Of a stretch of DNA of 47,402 nucleotides, positions 1 to 8,862 are shown one piece after another. The stretch is from the NCBI GenBank assembly GCA_049601975.1, contig JBMYRC010000013.1, positions 1 through 47,402 on the forward strand. The letters are read 5' to 3'. Under the pieces are notes generated by a model. It had not been told where the DNA came from and did no database searches. It was given only the letters and a program-made list of their open reading frames with translations. How positions within the stretch are numbered: the first letter of the stretch is position 1; each line of letters starts with the position of its first letter. A program made the translations under genes and the position numbers. The stretch is from UBA6544 sp049601975. GTDB lineage: Bacteria > Pseudomonadota > Alphaproteobacteria > UBA8366.

Positions 1-692
1 ATCGCCGTGATCCACATATCCTCGATACAGCCCGCGTGGACACCATGGGTGCTCATGCTGGTCGCTTGCCGCTCGCCCCGATTGATACCGCCCTGGCTCG
101 GTTTGAGAGCGACATTGCCGCAATAGGCGGCAGGGCGGATGATCGATCCGCCGACTTGCGTGCCGATAGCGGTCGGCAACATGCGCGCGGCGACCGCCGC
201 CGCAGAGCCGGAGGATGAGCCGCCCGGCGTGCGCGCTGGATCGAAGGGGTTCGTCGTCGGTCCCGGATGTGAGCCGCCAAGCTCCGCCGTGACCGTCTTG
301 GCGACGATGATCGCGCCGGCTTCGCGCAGCGCCCAAACGGCCGCGTTGTCGCGCTTCGGGAAATTACCGATATACGCGTCGCAGCCCATCTGCGTTGGCA
401 TATCCTTGGTTTCGAGCAGATCTTTGATCCCGATGGGCAAGCCGTCGATTGGGGAGAGCGGATTGCCGTTCTTCCAACGCTGGGCGCTCTCATCCGCTGC
501 CGCGCGTGCGCCCGGCTCGTTGATGGCAGGAAATGCCTTCACGACCGGCTCGCGCTCGGCGATGGTCTTCAGGCAGCGCTCCAGATAATCACGCGGCGTA
601 TCCGAGCCGTCGGCGAAAGCGCTTGTCGCGTCATGGAACGTCAGCGCCTTGAACGTGCGAGGGTCGTATCTCGTTGGTGTGTGGGCGTCCAT
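1..692 (-). CDS. Amidase signature family protein, C-terminal part missing (window edge)
   Basis: N-terminal 230 codons of an amidase that hydrolyses a carboxamide to acid plus ammonia; the gene runs off the left edge. The Ser-cisSer-Lys triad can be placed: Lys90 in GIKD, cis-Ser159 in GGSSSGSA, and the nucleophile Ser183 in GTQVGGSI. The ATG at 692 is preceded by a strong ribosome site (GGAGGAG). It lies 27 bp after the stop of the upstream TauD-type dioxygenase on the same strand, so the two are probably co-transcribed. That pairing suggests catabolism of a small amide or N-containing organic compound. The substrate cannot be read from the sequence, and a GatA-like role is less likely because no gatB or gatC is visible. 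Confidence 0.9.
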   Translation of the reverse strand, partial: MDAHTPTRYDPRTFKALTFHDATSAFADGSDTPRDYLERCLKTIAEREPVVKAFPAINEPGARAAADESAQRWKNGNPLSPIDGLPIGIKDLLETKDMPTQMGCDAYIGNFPKRDNAAVWALREAGAIIVAKTVTAELGGSHPGPTTNPFDPARTPGGSSSGSAAAVAARMLPTAIGTQVGGSIIRPAAYCGNVALKPSQGGINRGERQATSMSTHGVHAGCIEDMWITA

Positions 693-719
693 TTTACTCT
701 CCTCCAATTGGATAAGCGA

Positions 720-1613
720 TCAGACGGGCCGGTCACCGACGACCTGGACCCGCCGCATATCCCTTCGATAGCCGTGATAGTCGTTGACGGCGATATGATT
801 GATGCACCGATTGTCCCAAAACGTGATCGAGCCGGGCTCCCAACGGAATCGGAACGTGAATTCCGGTCGCGCGGCGTGAGCAAATAGGTAATTGAGGAGG
901 GGGGCGCTTTCCTCTTCAGTCATCCCATCGAAGCGGCGCGTGTAGGAAATGTTGACGAACAAGCTCTTGCGGCCGGATTCAGGGTGCGTGCGGACGACCG
1001 GATGGACGTTTTCAGTTACCTGCCATTCATCGTCAACGCGAACCCCAACTGATCGTCCCTTGCCGAGATGCGATTTTGGCCCGGCGACCCGCGTATCGTT
1101 GTGTACGGCCCGCAATCCGCCGAGTAGTTCCTTCATTCCGTCCGAAAGCGCTTCATAGGCGAGATATTGATTGGCGAACATCGTGTCGCCGCCTCGGCTC
1201 GGAGTTTCCAGCGCATAGAGTATGCCACCCATCGGCGGCGTCGCGAGACAAGTGGTGTCCGCATGCCAATCTTCGCCGACGACTTGTGTCGCGTCCGGTT
1301 CTTTCAGGATATTTACGACCTCAGGATGTGATCCCGTGCGGATCAAGTTCGGATGGACCAACAGATCACCGAACCGGCGACCAAACGCGATGAGGGTCTC
1401 TTCGGTGAGTGATTGGTCGCGAAAGAAGATGACGAGGTTCTCGATCAATGCGCCGCGAATTTCCGCGATCACGTCGTCCGATGGGTTTTGCGAGAGGTCG
1501 ACGCCGGAAATTACGCCGCCGCCGGCGCCGGCCAACCGGTCGACCGTAATGTGTCGATAACCTGTGGCGTTTCCATCCATGTAGGTGTCGCGGCGTGGGC
1601 CGCCCTCCTGCAC
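720..1613 (-). CDS. TauD/TfdA-family Fe(II)/2-oxoglutarate dioxygenase
   Basis: Non-heme iron dioxygenase of the TauD/TfdA type, which hydroxylates a small substrate using O2 and 2-oxoglutarate. Numbering from the GTG at 1613, the ligands His117 and Asp119 sit in WHADTT, the distal His273 in RCINHIA, and the 2OG-binding Arg284 eleven residues later, matching TauD spacing. Length 297 aa is normal. The start is uncertain: the GTG at 1613 has no ribosome site, and an in-frame ATG at 1580 (MDGNATGYRH) fits the family N-terminus but has a GGAGG about 24 nt upstream, which is too far. It is followed closely by the amidase, suggesting a shared pathway. The substrate is unknown. Confidence 0.9.
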   Translation of the reverse strand: MQEGGPRRDTYMDGNATGYRHITVDRLAGAGGGVISGVDLSQNPSDDVIAEIRGALIENLVIFFRDQSLTEETLIAFGRRFGDLLVHPNLIRTGSHPEVVNILKEPDATQVVGEDWHADTTCLATPPMGGILYALETPSRGGDTMFANQYLAYEALSDGMKELLGGLRAVHNDTRVAGPKSHLGKGRSVGVRVDDEWQVTENVHPVVRTHPESGRKSLFVNISYTRRFDGMTEEESAPLLNYLFAHAARPEFTFRFRWEPGSITFWDNRCINHIAVNDYHGYRRDMRRVQVVGDRPV

Positions 1614-1672
1614 TTTGATTTGATCTGATAGAAATTAGTCTAGGGTGTTGGCAGTCGAATAGAAGGGCGCGC

Positions 1673-2596
1673 TTAAACGTCTTCCCAATACTGGATCATG
1701 CGCCGCCGCATGGCGTCGTCCGGCAAACGACCGCGACCGGCCCCCAAATTATCGATCATGTGATCTGGCTTGGACGTTGCTGGGATGACGCACGTGACGG
1801 CCGGATGGCTCATCACGAATTTCAGGAAAAACTGACTCCACGTCGTGCAATCGAATTCCTGCGCCCAGTCCGGCAAGCTTTCACCCATGATTGAGGCAAA
1901 CAGATTTCCGCCTTCGTAGGGACGATTTACGATAATAGCGATCCCGCGTTCGGCGGCCACCGGCAAGAGTTTGTCCTCCACCGCACGTTCTCCGATGGAA
2001 TAAGCCATCTGCACGAAGTCTATGTCTTCGCTCTCCATGACTGCGACCAGATCGTCGATGGCGTGGCTGGAGTAATGAGTGATGCCGATATAGCGGAAAA
2101 TGCCCGCGGCCTTCCAAAGACGGAGCGTCTCTAATTGGGTGCGCCAGTCGATCAAATTGTGAATTTGCATCAGGTCGATAACATCGGTCCGCATTCGGCG
2201 GAGCGATTCTTCCATTTGTGCGATGCCCCGGTCCCTACCTTCGGTCCACACTTTGGTCGCGAGGAAGGCGCGCCTCCGGTCTTCGGTCTCCGCGAGGAGG
2301 TCGCCGACGACGCCTTCGGCGCGGCCGTACATCGGTGACGCATCGACGACACTGCCGCCAGCGTCGAACATGAGCTGGATTACTTCGCGTTGCGGGGCCC
2401 TAACGTCGGAGGTGTCAGCGACGTCAAAGGCCCGCCATGTGCCCAAGCCGACCATCGGTAGCAGCTCACCGGTTTTCGGGATCGCACGTTGCATGACAGG
2501 CTCCATCGCAAAAGGCATTTCGGGTAGGCCAAGCGTGGTGACGCCAGCGGCCGCAACTTCCAGAAAATGTCGTCGAGTAACGTTGCGTACAGTCAT
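1673..2596 (-). CDS. Aldo/keto reductase with Tat signal peptide
   Basis: NAD(P)H-dependent aldo/keto reductase, probably exported. From the ATG at 2596 the N-terminus has a twin-arginine signal (RRHFLEVAAAG, residues 8-18), then the barrel. The AKR tetrad is present: Asp85 and Tyr90 in VDASPMYG, Lys115 in ATKVW, His146 in MQIHN. Length is 307 aa. An upstream in-frame extension to 2653 would overlap the cyclase gene and bury the Tat signal, so the ATG at 2596, four bases past the cyclase stop, is preferred. A periplasmic AKR is uncommon because its nicotinamide cofactor is cytosolic; Tat export of a folded, cofactor-loaded enzyme would explain it. The substrate is unknown. Confidence 0.88.
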   Translation of the reverse strand: MTVRNVTRRHFLEVAAAGVTTLGLPEMPFAMEPVMQRAIPKTGELLPMVGLGTWRAFDVADTSDVRAPQREVIQLMFDAGGSVVDASPMYGRAEGVVGDLLAETEDRRRAFLATKVWTEGRDRGIAQMEESLRRMRTDVIDLMQIHNLIDWRTQLETLRLWKAAGIFRYIGITHYSSHAIDDLVAVMESEDIDFVQMAYSIGERAVEDKLLPVAAERGIAIIVNRPYEGGNLFASIMGESLPDWAQEFDCTTWSQFFLKFVMSHPAVTCVIPATSKPDHMIDNLGAGRGRLPDDAMRRRMIQYWEDV

Positions 2597-2600
2597 GAAT

Positions 2601-3764
2601 TTAGGGTCGATTGGCCTTGGGCGCGAAAATTTCGATTTCCTGGCCGACCCCACGTAATGGGTGATGGCCGACAGAGATCCAACCCTCTGGACAAAGATCG
2701 ACGAAGGCCTTGCTTGCCAAAGCGTGATGGCCGACCGTTTTCGTCAGTGATTCGATGCGCGCGGCTTCGTTGGCGGCGGCACCGATGACGCTGAGTTCGA
2801 CCCGCTCGGGGACACCGATATTGCCGTAGAGGACTTCACCCACATGTAGGCCCGTGCCAAAGGAAATTGCTGGTTTGCCGTCGGCAACTCGGGTCTCGTT
2901 GATGCGGATCAGTCGCTCAGCGGCATCCAGTAATGCGGCCGCGGCGGCTTCAGCGGCGGCATGTTCGGACATACCGTCGACGTCGATGGGAAAGATCGCC
3001 AGGACAGCATCGCCGATAAAGCGCAGAACTTCACCGCCATTCGCGATTACGGCCCCAGCCGTTACTTCGAAATAGTCGTTCAGGATCGCCAGGAATTCCG
3101 GCTTGGTGACTGACTCCTCCAAAGGTGTCGAGCCGCGCAGGTCGCTGAACCAGATGACGGCGTTGATCTCCTCACCGTCGCCCAGCTTTATCTGACCTTG
3201 CAGGACACGGTCCCCGGCGCTGCGGCCGAGATAAGCGTTCAGGACGTTGTGTGCTGTCTGTTCTTTGATGGTGACTTTGCAGGCGACGGCCAAGCGCTTC
3301 TGGATGCGCATTAGTGCGGAGATGTCACGGTCGCTGAATCCCGACTGTCGGTCTGTCAGCCAAGAGGCGATCATGCCTTCCGCACGCGAAAATGCCGTCG
3401 GCGATTCCGAAAAGGCGGAGGCGTTTATCAAGTAATCCGTCGCCCCTTCGTCTCGAAATGCCTCCAATACGGAAAAATCGACCAAGGCGTCATCGCCAAC
3501 GAGTTTCCGACGCAGGAACGGTGTACTGCCTTCCAAAACCACGGCAATTGGGCTTCGCTGAAATGCTTCGTTGTTGAGCATTTGGCCGTGTAGGTGATTC
3601 TCGCTGATGAGTCCTTCTTGGGGCTTCCAAATCAAACTCATGCCCGCGAAAAGCGGATGTAGGGTGCTAAAGCCAATTGAGCCCCGCCAGATCGGAATAC
3701 CGGCGGCGCGCAACCGCTCACAGCACCCGCTGAAAAGCGCTTCAACGCCCGCGTGATTAGCCAA
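2601..3764 (-). CDS. Class III adenylate/guanylate cyclase, N-terminus frameshifted
   Basis: Nucleotide cyclase with an N-terminal sensory region (about 1-195) and a C-terminal class III catalytic domain. Metal-binding aspartates are visible at 208 (WFSDLRGST) and 252 (RFIGDAVLAIF). The open frame starts only at a TTG (3764) without a ribosome site. The expected N-terminus lies in another frame from an ATG at 3826, just after the acyl-CoA synthetase gene: it reads MSNFDHQ to DWLITRA, and the main frame then continues VEALFSGCCERL. One inserted base near 3744-3752 would fuse them into a typical N-terminus of this family. So either the gene carries a one-base deletion or this is a sequence error; the catalytic part is intact. 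It could make cAMP or cGMP; specificity is not readable. Confidence 0.85.
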   Translation of the reverse strand: MANHAGVEALFSGCCERLRAAGIPIWRGSIGFSTLHPLFAGMSLIWKPQEGLISENHLHGQMLNNEAFQRSPIAVVLEGSTPFLRRKLVGDDALVDFSVLEAFRDEGATDYLINASAFSESPTAFSRAEGMIASWLTDRQSGFSDRDISALMRIQKRLAVACKVTIKEQTAHNVLNAYLGRSAGDRVLQGQIKLGDGEEINAVIWFSDLRGSTPLEESVTKPEFLAILNDYFEVTAGAVIANGGEVLRFIGDAVLAIFPIDVDGMSEHAAAEAAAAALLDAAERLIRINETRVADGKPAISFGTGLHVGEVLYGNIGVPERVELSVIGAAANEAARIESLTKTVGHHALASKAFVDLCPEGWISVGHHPLRGVGQEIEIFAPKANRP

Positions 3765-3833
3765 TCCGCGACTTGGTCTATCAAGGTGTCACCGTAGCTC
3801 GAAGCCTGATGATCGAAATTGCTCATTCGTTAT

Positions 3834-5630
3834 CTATCCGCCACCGTAGAGTGCTTCGAGAGCGTCGCCATAGCGGGCCTTGATGACGTGGCGTCGAATT
3901 TTCATGCTCGGTGTCAGCATTTCATTGTCGATGCTGAATGGTTCCGCCGTCACCTTAATGCGGCGGACTCGCTCGATGGTGCTGAGACGCGCGCTGACCC
4001 GGTCGACGGCCTCGCGGATTGCGGCGACGAAAGCATCGTTTTCTATTAATGTAGTAAGGTCATTTTCTACATTGTTGGCTTTAGCCCAATCCGCCGCGAA
4101 ATCCGTATTCGGTACCAGGAGTGCGACCAAATGCGGGCGCTTGTCGCCATAGACCATTGCTTGTTCGATTTCCGGCTCGACCGTCAACATTCCTTCAACC
4201 CGTTGTGGTGCCACATTGTCCCCACCTGAATTGACGATGATGTCTTTTTTGCGGTCGGTGATCTGGATGTAGCCGTCTTCGTCGATCTTGCCGATGTCGC
4301 CGGTGTGCAACCAACCGTCCTTGATGGTCTCGGCGGTCGCTTCTGCATTGTTCCAATAGCCCTGCATGACCAATTCGCCGCGAACGATGATCTCGCCATC
4401 TTCCGCGATGCGCACGTCGACACCTTTCATCGGAGGTCCGACCGTATGCAGCTTGTTGGGATGCGGCGGGTTACAGCTGATGACCGGTGCGGATTCGGTC
4501 ATGCCGTAGCCCTGTAAGATGGTGAGTCCGAGACCCGTGAAGAAGACACCGACGTCGTAATTAAGTGGGGCACCGCCAGAGACGAATGCCTTGAGCCGCC
4601 CGCCGAAACGTTCGTTCACCTTGCTGCGGACCAGCTTGTCCATCATCGGGTCCAGCATGGCGTCGACGAGGCCTACCGATCCCGGGTTCTCGTATTTACG
4701 CCGTCCGATAGCGACGGCCTTCATAAACATTTTCTGTTTAAGACCGCCCGCTTGCTCAACCCCGCGCACGATCCGTCCGTGCATAGCCTCATACAGGCGC
4801 GGCACCGCGGTCAGGATGGTTGGGCGGACTTCGGAGATATTGCCGGTGAGTTTATCGACACCTTCGGCATAGTAAATCTGCGCTCCGATGGAAATCGGCA
4901 GGAACTGACCCGCCGTATGTTCATAGGAATGGGAGAGCGGCAGGAAGGAGAGGAAGATTTCTTTCCCTTCCTCGAAGCCAGGCAGTTGGTGCAGGAAATC
5001 ATGCGCGCCCATGCAATTGCAGATAATCGCGCCATGACTGAGCATCACACCCTTAGGCTTGCCCGATGTGCCCGAGGTATAGATCAGACAGCTGGTGGCG
5101 TCGCGTTTGATTTCAGACGCGTCTGGTAGCGGCGCGTCGGATGTCTCCCCGCGCGCCAAGGCTTCCGTCCAGCTCAGGGTTTCGAATGGATGACTATTGT
5201 CTTCCAACTCTTCGAGGGAGATGACGAAACTGAGATCGGGGCATTGCACCGCGGCGGCACAAACGCGCTCCGCCAAAGCTTTGCCGGAGACGATGACACC
5301 TTTGGCGCCGCTGTCGGAGAGCACATGCAGATGATCGTCGACTGTATTCGTGGTGTAGGCAGGCACCGTGATGCCGCCGGTTGCCATTACTGCAATGTCG
5401 GCAATTACCCATTCCGGGCGGTTTTCTGCGACCAAACCGACCCGGTCGCCCGGCTCCACGCCCAGGGTCTGTAACGCCCGCGCTAGATTGCCGACCGTAT
5501 CAGCGGCCTCGCGCCAACTGATCGATTGCCATTCGCCGTTCCGCTTTGCCCATAGGAACGGCGCGTCTCCATAGTGTCCCGCCCGGTCGTGAAACATCGC
5601 GACCAGGTTGGGTGTTGCTTGATAATCCAT
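3834..5630 (-). CDS. Long-chain fatty acyl-CoA synthetase (FadD15-like)
   Basis: AMP-forming acyl-CoA ligase of the long-chain (FadD15/ACSL) type that activates fatty acids with ATP and CoA. The ATP-binding motif YTSGTSGKPKG is at residues 184-194, then the GYGMTESAP adenine motif, and the hinge region with DRKKDIIVNSGG. Length 598 aa is normal for this group. The ATG at 5630 opens the minus-strand run that continues into the cyclase, reductase, dioxygenase and amidase genes. The gap to the cyclase ATG at 3826 is only 7 bp, consistent with co-transcription. The chain-length preference is inferred only from overall resemblance. Confidence 0.93.
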   Translation of the reverse strand: MDYQATPNLVAMFHDRAGHYGDAPFLWAKRNGEWQSISWREAADTVGNLARALQTLGVEPGDRVGLVAENRPEWVIADIAVMATGGITVPAYTTNTVDDHLHVLSDSGAKGVIVSGKALAERVCAAAVQCPDLSFVISLEELEDNSHPFETLSWTEALARGETSDAPLPDASEIKRDATSCLIYTSGTSGKPKGVMLSHGAIICNCMGAHDFLHQLPGFEEGKEIFLSFLPLSHSYEHTAGQFLPISIGAQIYYAEGVDKLTGNISEVRPTILTAVPRLYEAMHGRIVRGVEQAGGLKQKMFMKAVAIGRRKYENPGSVGLVDAMLDPMMDKLVRSKVNERFGGRLKAFVSGGAPLNYDVGVFFTGLGLTILQGYGMTESAPVISCNPPHPNKLHTVGPPMKGVDVRIAEDGEIIVRGELVMQGYWNNAEATAETIKDGWLHTGDIGKIDEDGYIQITDRKKDIIVNSGGDNVAPQRVEGMLTVEPEIEQAMVYGDKRPHLVALLVPNTDFAADWAKANNVENDLTTLIENDAFVAAIREAVDRVSARLSTIERVRRIKVTAEPFSIDNEMLTPSMKIRRHVIKARYGDALEALYGGG

Positions 5631-5786
5631 GCCTGCGTTCCGCTTCCCTCTAACCCCCGGTGTATCGGCCTTTCTTATATCGCGGCGACGGAGCGAGGAA
5701 AACCGATTCGGTGAAGTGGTTTCGCGATGATTCCTTGTGATGGATCGCTCGGGGACTTATATCGCGGGAAAGCATGGAGGTACGGT

Positions 5787-7565
5787 ATGAACGACACGGC
5801 ACAGCTGGGCGCGCTTCCCACATGGGATTTAGCGGATCTTTATCCGGGGCGTGAGTCGCCTGAGTTAAAAGGCGACCTGGAGGCGGCGGTGCAGGATGCC
5901 GATGCTTTCGCGGGGCGATACAAAGATCAAGTGGCGGGTTTAGAGGGAGCGGTACTTGGAGCTGCACTCGCCGAGTACGAACGCCAACAAGAACGCCTTG
6001 GCCGGATTATGAGCTACGCCCATCTGGTTTACGCGGGCAACGTCACCGATCCAGAGACGGGTCGGTTCTATCAAACCATGCAAGAGAAAGTAAACGAGAT
6101 CGCGACCGTCACGTTGTTCTTTGAATTGGAGTTGCGCCGGATCGAGGAAGACGAACTGGAACGGAAATGTGCCGCACCCGAGTTGGCGAAGTATCGCCCA
6201 TGGCTCAGAGATATGCGCGCTTATCGAAATTATCAATTATCGGATGAGGTCGAAAAACTATTGTTGGAGAAATCCGTGGCCGGGCGGTCGTCCTGGGTGC
6301 GGTTGTTCGATGAGACCATTGCCGATCTTCGATTCCCCTTTAAGGGGCATGACCTGACAGAGACGCAAATCCTTGATCGTTTGAGCGATCCTGACGGCGA
6401 CAACCGGCGCGAAGCTGCGCAGTCGGTCGGCAAAGTGCTGGGTGATAACATTCGCCCCTTTGCGTTGATCACCAATACCTTGGCCAAGGACAAACAGATC
6501 GAGGACCGTTGGCGCGGGTTCGCGCGGCCGATTTCCGCGCGCAACTTGTCCAACTTCGTCGAGGATGATGTCGTCGATGCGCTGTTGTCGGCAGTACAGA
6601 CGGCCTATCCGCGACTCTCTCATCGTTATTACGGTATCAAGGCACGCTGGTTAGGGGTTGATCAGCTGGATTATTGGGACCGCAACGCGCCGCCGCCGGA
6701 TAAGGACGAGCGGATCGTGCCTTGGAAAGACGCGCGTGACACGGTGTTGACCGCTTATGGTGCCTTTTCCGGTGAGTTGTCGGATATCGGCGAGCGGTTT
6801 TTCGAAAATGCCTGGATCGATGCACCGGTGCGCGCGGGCAAGGCGTCCGGCGCATTTGCGCATCCCACCGTGCCGTCGGCCCACCCTTACCTGCTGCTAA
6901 ATTATCAGGGCAAAACAAGGGATGTTATGACTTTGGCCCATGAGCTGGGACATGGCGTACACCAAGTCTTGGCAGCCGATCAGGGGCATTTGATGGCGGA
7001 TACGCCGTTGACCCTGGCGGAGACTGCGAGCGTCTTCGGTGAGATGCTGACTTTCCAATCAATGCTTAGGGCGACCGACGATCCGGTATCGCGCCGCGCC
7101 ATGTTGGCGGGCAAGGTCGAGGATATGATCAATACGGTGATCCGCCAGACCGCCTTCTGTATTTTCGAACGCGACGTCCACGACGCCCGCCAAGAGAGTG
7201 AGTTGACGGCCGAAGATATCGGTGAGATTTGGATGAAGGTTCAGAAGGAGAGTCTCGGCCCTGTTTTCCGCTACCACGATGATTATCGCCACTACTGGGC
7301 CTATATTCCGCATTTCATCCATTCGCCGTTTTATGTCTACGCATATGCCTTCGGGGATTGTTTGGTGAATGCGCTGTATTCGGTCTATCAGGATGCGGAA
7401 GCGGGATTTGCGGATAAATATCTGGAAATGCTGCGGGCGGGCGGTACCCTGCGTCATAAGGAATTGTTGGCGCCCTTTGGCTTGGATGCGACCGATCCCG
7501 CGTTCTGGGATAAGGGTCTGACTGTTGTCGAAGATCTGATCGATGAACTCGAAGCGACCATGTAA
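5787..7565 (+). CDS. M3-family oligoendopeptidase (PepF-like)
   Basis: Zinc metallopeptidase of family M3 that degrades oligopeptides in the cytosol. The HELGH zinc motif is at residues 385-389 and the third ligand region TLAETASVFGE follows about 25 residues later. The start chosen is the ATG at 5787, preceded by GGAGG with good spacing; an upstream in-frame ATG at 5727 has no ribosome site and adds unrelated sequence. The protein is then 592 aa, normal for the PepF/M3B group. It is divergent from the acyl-CoA synthetase across a 156-bp gap and is followed after 18 bp by the DadA-like pair, so peptide breakdown and amino-acid oxidation may be co-expressed. Confidence 0.93.
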   Translation: MNDTAQLGALPTWDLADLYPGRESPELKGDLEAAVQDADAFAGRYKDQVAGLEGAVLGAALAEYERQQERLGRIMSYAHLVYAGNVTDPETGRFYQTMQEKVNEIATVTLFFELELRRIEEDELERKCAAPELAKYRPWLRDMRAYRNYQLSDEVEKLLLEKSVAGRSSWVRLFDETIADLRFPFKGHDLTETQILDRLSDPDGDNRREAAQSVGKVLGDNIRPFALITNTLAKDKQIEDRWRGFARPISARNLSNFVEDDVVDALLSAVQTAYPRLSHRYYGIKARWLGVDQLDYWDRNAPPPDKDERIVPWKDARDTVLTAYGAFSGELSDIGERFFENAWIDAPVRAGKASGAFAHPTVPSAHPYLLLNYQGKTRDVMTLAHELGHGVHQVLAADQGHLMADTPLTLAETASVFGEMLTFQSMLRATDDPVSRRAMLAGKVEDMINTVIRQTAFCIFERDVHDARQESELTAEDIGEIWMKVQKESLGPVFRYHDDYRHYWAYIPHFIHSPFYVYAYAFGDCLVNALYSVYQDAEAGFADKYLEMLRAGGTLRHKELLAPFGLDATDPAFWDKGLTVVEDLIDELEATM

Positions 7566-7583
7566 CGAGGCCCGGTAACACCG

Positions 7584-8846
7584 ATGGATGACCGCACCGA
7601 GACACCACCGAAATCGGCCATCGTTATCGGTGCGGGCATCGCTGGGGTATCGACGGCGCTTTATCTGCAACGCGATGGGCATGCGGTCACTCTATTGGAC
7701 CCGGAGCCGCCGGGCACGATGACGTCTTTCGGCAATGCGGGATTGATCGCGACCTACGCGACGATCCCCACGGCGACGCCCGATATCCTAATGCGGGTGC
7801 CGAAGATGCTGATGGACCCGGCGGGGCCTCTTAGTCTGCGCTGGTCTTACTTGCCGCAATTGACGCCGTGGCTTCTGTCCTTGGTGCGCAATAGCGCTCC
7901 GGATCGTATTCGCCGGAACGCGTCGGTGAAATCGATATTGTTGAACCGAGCTTGGGAAGATTTCCGGCCGCTCATCGATCAGACCGGCACGGAAGATCTG
8001 GTCTATGCGGGTGGCATGCTGCGGGTCTTCCGAACGGACAGCGCATTTGAGCAGATGAAGGTCCGCGAGATCGACTTGATGGATCTGACGGGCCGATCAT
8101 ACGAACTGCTGAATACGGATGAAATTCGACAGATGGAGCCGATGTTGGAGCCTCTGTTCCAGCACGCGATCTTCTCCACCGATAGCCGCAATATCCGTAA
8201 TCCGGGCCGATTGACTGAAGTCTTCGCTCAGGATTTTACAGCGAGGGGCGGAACATTGAAGCCCGAGTCGGTGACCGGTCTGTCGGGAACGTCGGAGGGT
8301 AAATGGCGTGTGACGACCGACGGCGGGGAAGCAACCGCCGATATCGTCGTCGTGGCGGCAGGCGCGTGGTCGCGGCGGATCGCGAAGATGGTCGGTGTCA
8401 AACTGTTGCTGGATACGGAGCGCGGATATCACGTAATGCTGCCGAGCGTGGAGCCGGGTCTGAACCGATCCGTGCATTTCGGTGAAGAGGGTCTCATGAT
8501 GTCGCCGATGGAAACTGGCTACCGGGTATCGACCGGGGTTGAGCTGGCAGGGATCGATGCGCCGCCCGATTATCGCCGCATACGTAGGGCGATCGGGCAG
8601 GTGGGTGGCTACGTCAAAGGTTTGCAGACGGAGGAGCAGTCAATCTGGATGGGACGCCGCCCGTCGACGCCGGACACGGTTCCGATCCTGGGCGGTGTGC
8701 CGGGGCGGGACGGGCTGTATTTCGCGACCGGCGGTGCGCATATCGGCATGACGTTGGGCCCGACATTCGGGCGGATTATCGCCGACCTGGTCGCCGGCAG
8801 GGATTCCGGCGTGGATTTGACACCGTACCGGCCGAACCGCTGGTAA
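7584..8846 (+). CDS. DadA-like FAD-dependent amino-acid oxidoreductase (copy 1)
   Basis: FAD-dependent oxidoreductase of the DAO/DadA type, expected to deaminate a D-amino acid or related amine and pass electrons to the respiratory chain. The dinucleotide-binding motif VIGAGIAGVSTALYL is near residues 14-28, and the C-terminal FAD-contact region includes GGAHIGMTLGPTFGRI. Length is 420 aa. It is the first of two adjacent paralogues: the second starts 16 bp downstream and shares long identical stretches such as RVPKMLMDP and RWSYLPQLTPWL. No leader peptide is seen, so it probably acts on the cytosolic face of the membrane. The true substrate is unknown; hydroxyproline- or sarcosine-type compounds are possible. 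Confidence 0.9.
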   Translation: MDDRTETPPKSAIVIGAGIAGVSTALYLQRDGHAVTLLDPEPPGTMTSFGNAGLIATYATIPTATPDILMRVPKMLMDPAGPLSLRWSYLPQLTPWLLSLVRNSAPDRIRRNASVKSILLNRAWEDFRPLIDQTGTEDLVYAGGMLRVFRTDSAFEQMKVREIDLMDLTGRSYELLNTDEIRQMEPMLEPLFQHAIFSTDSRNIRNPGRLTEVFAQDFTARGGTLKPESVTGLSGTSEGKWRVTTDGGEATADIVVVAAGAWSRRIAKMVGVKLLLDTERGYHVMLPSVEPGLNRSVHFGEEGLMMSPMETGYRVSTGVELAGIDAPPDYRRIRRAIGQVGGYVKGLQTEEQSIWMGRRPSTPDTVPILGGVPGRDGLYFATGGAHIGMTLGPTFGRIIADLVAGRDSGVDLTPYRPNRW

Positions 8847-8862
8847 GAAGGAAAGAACGGGA

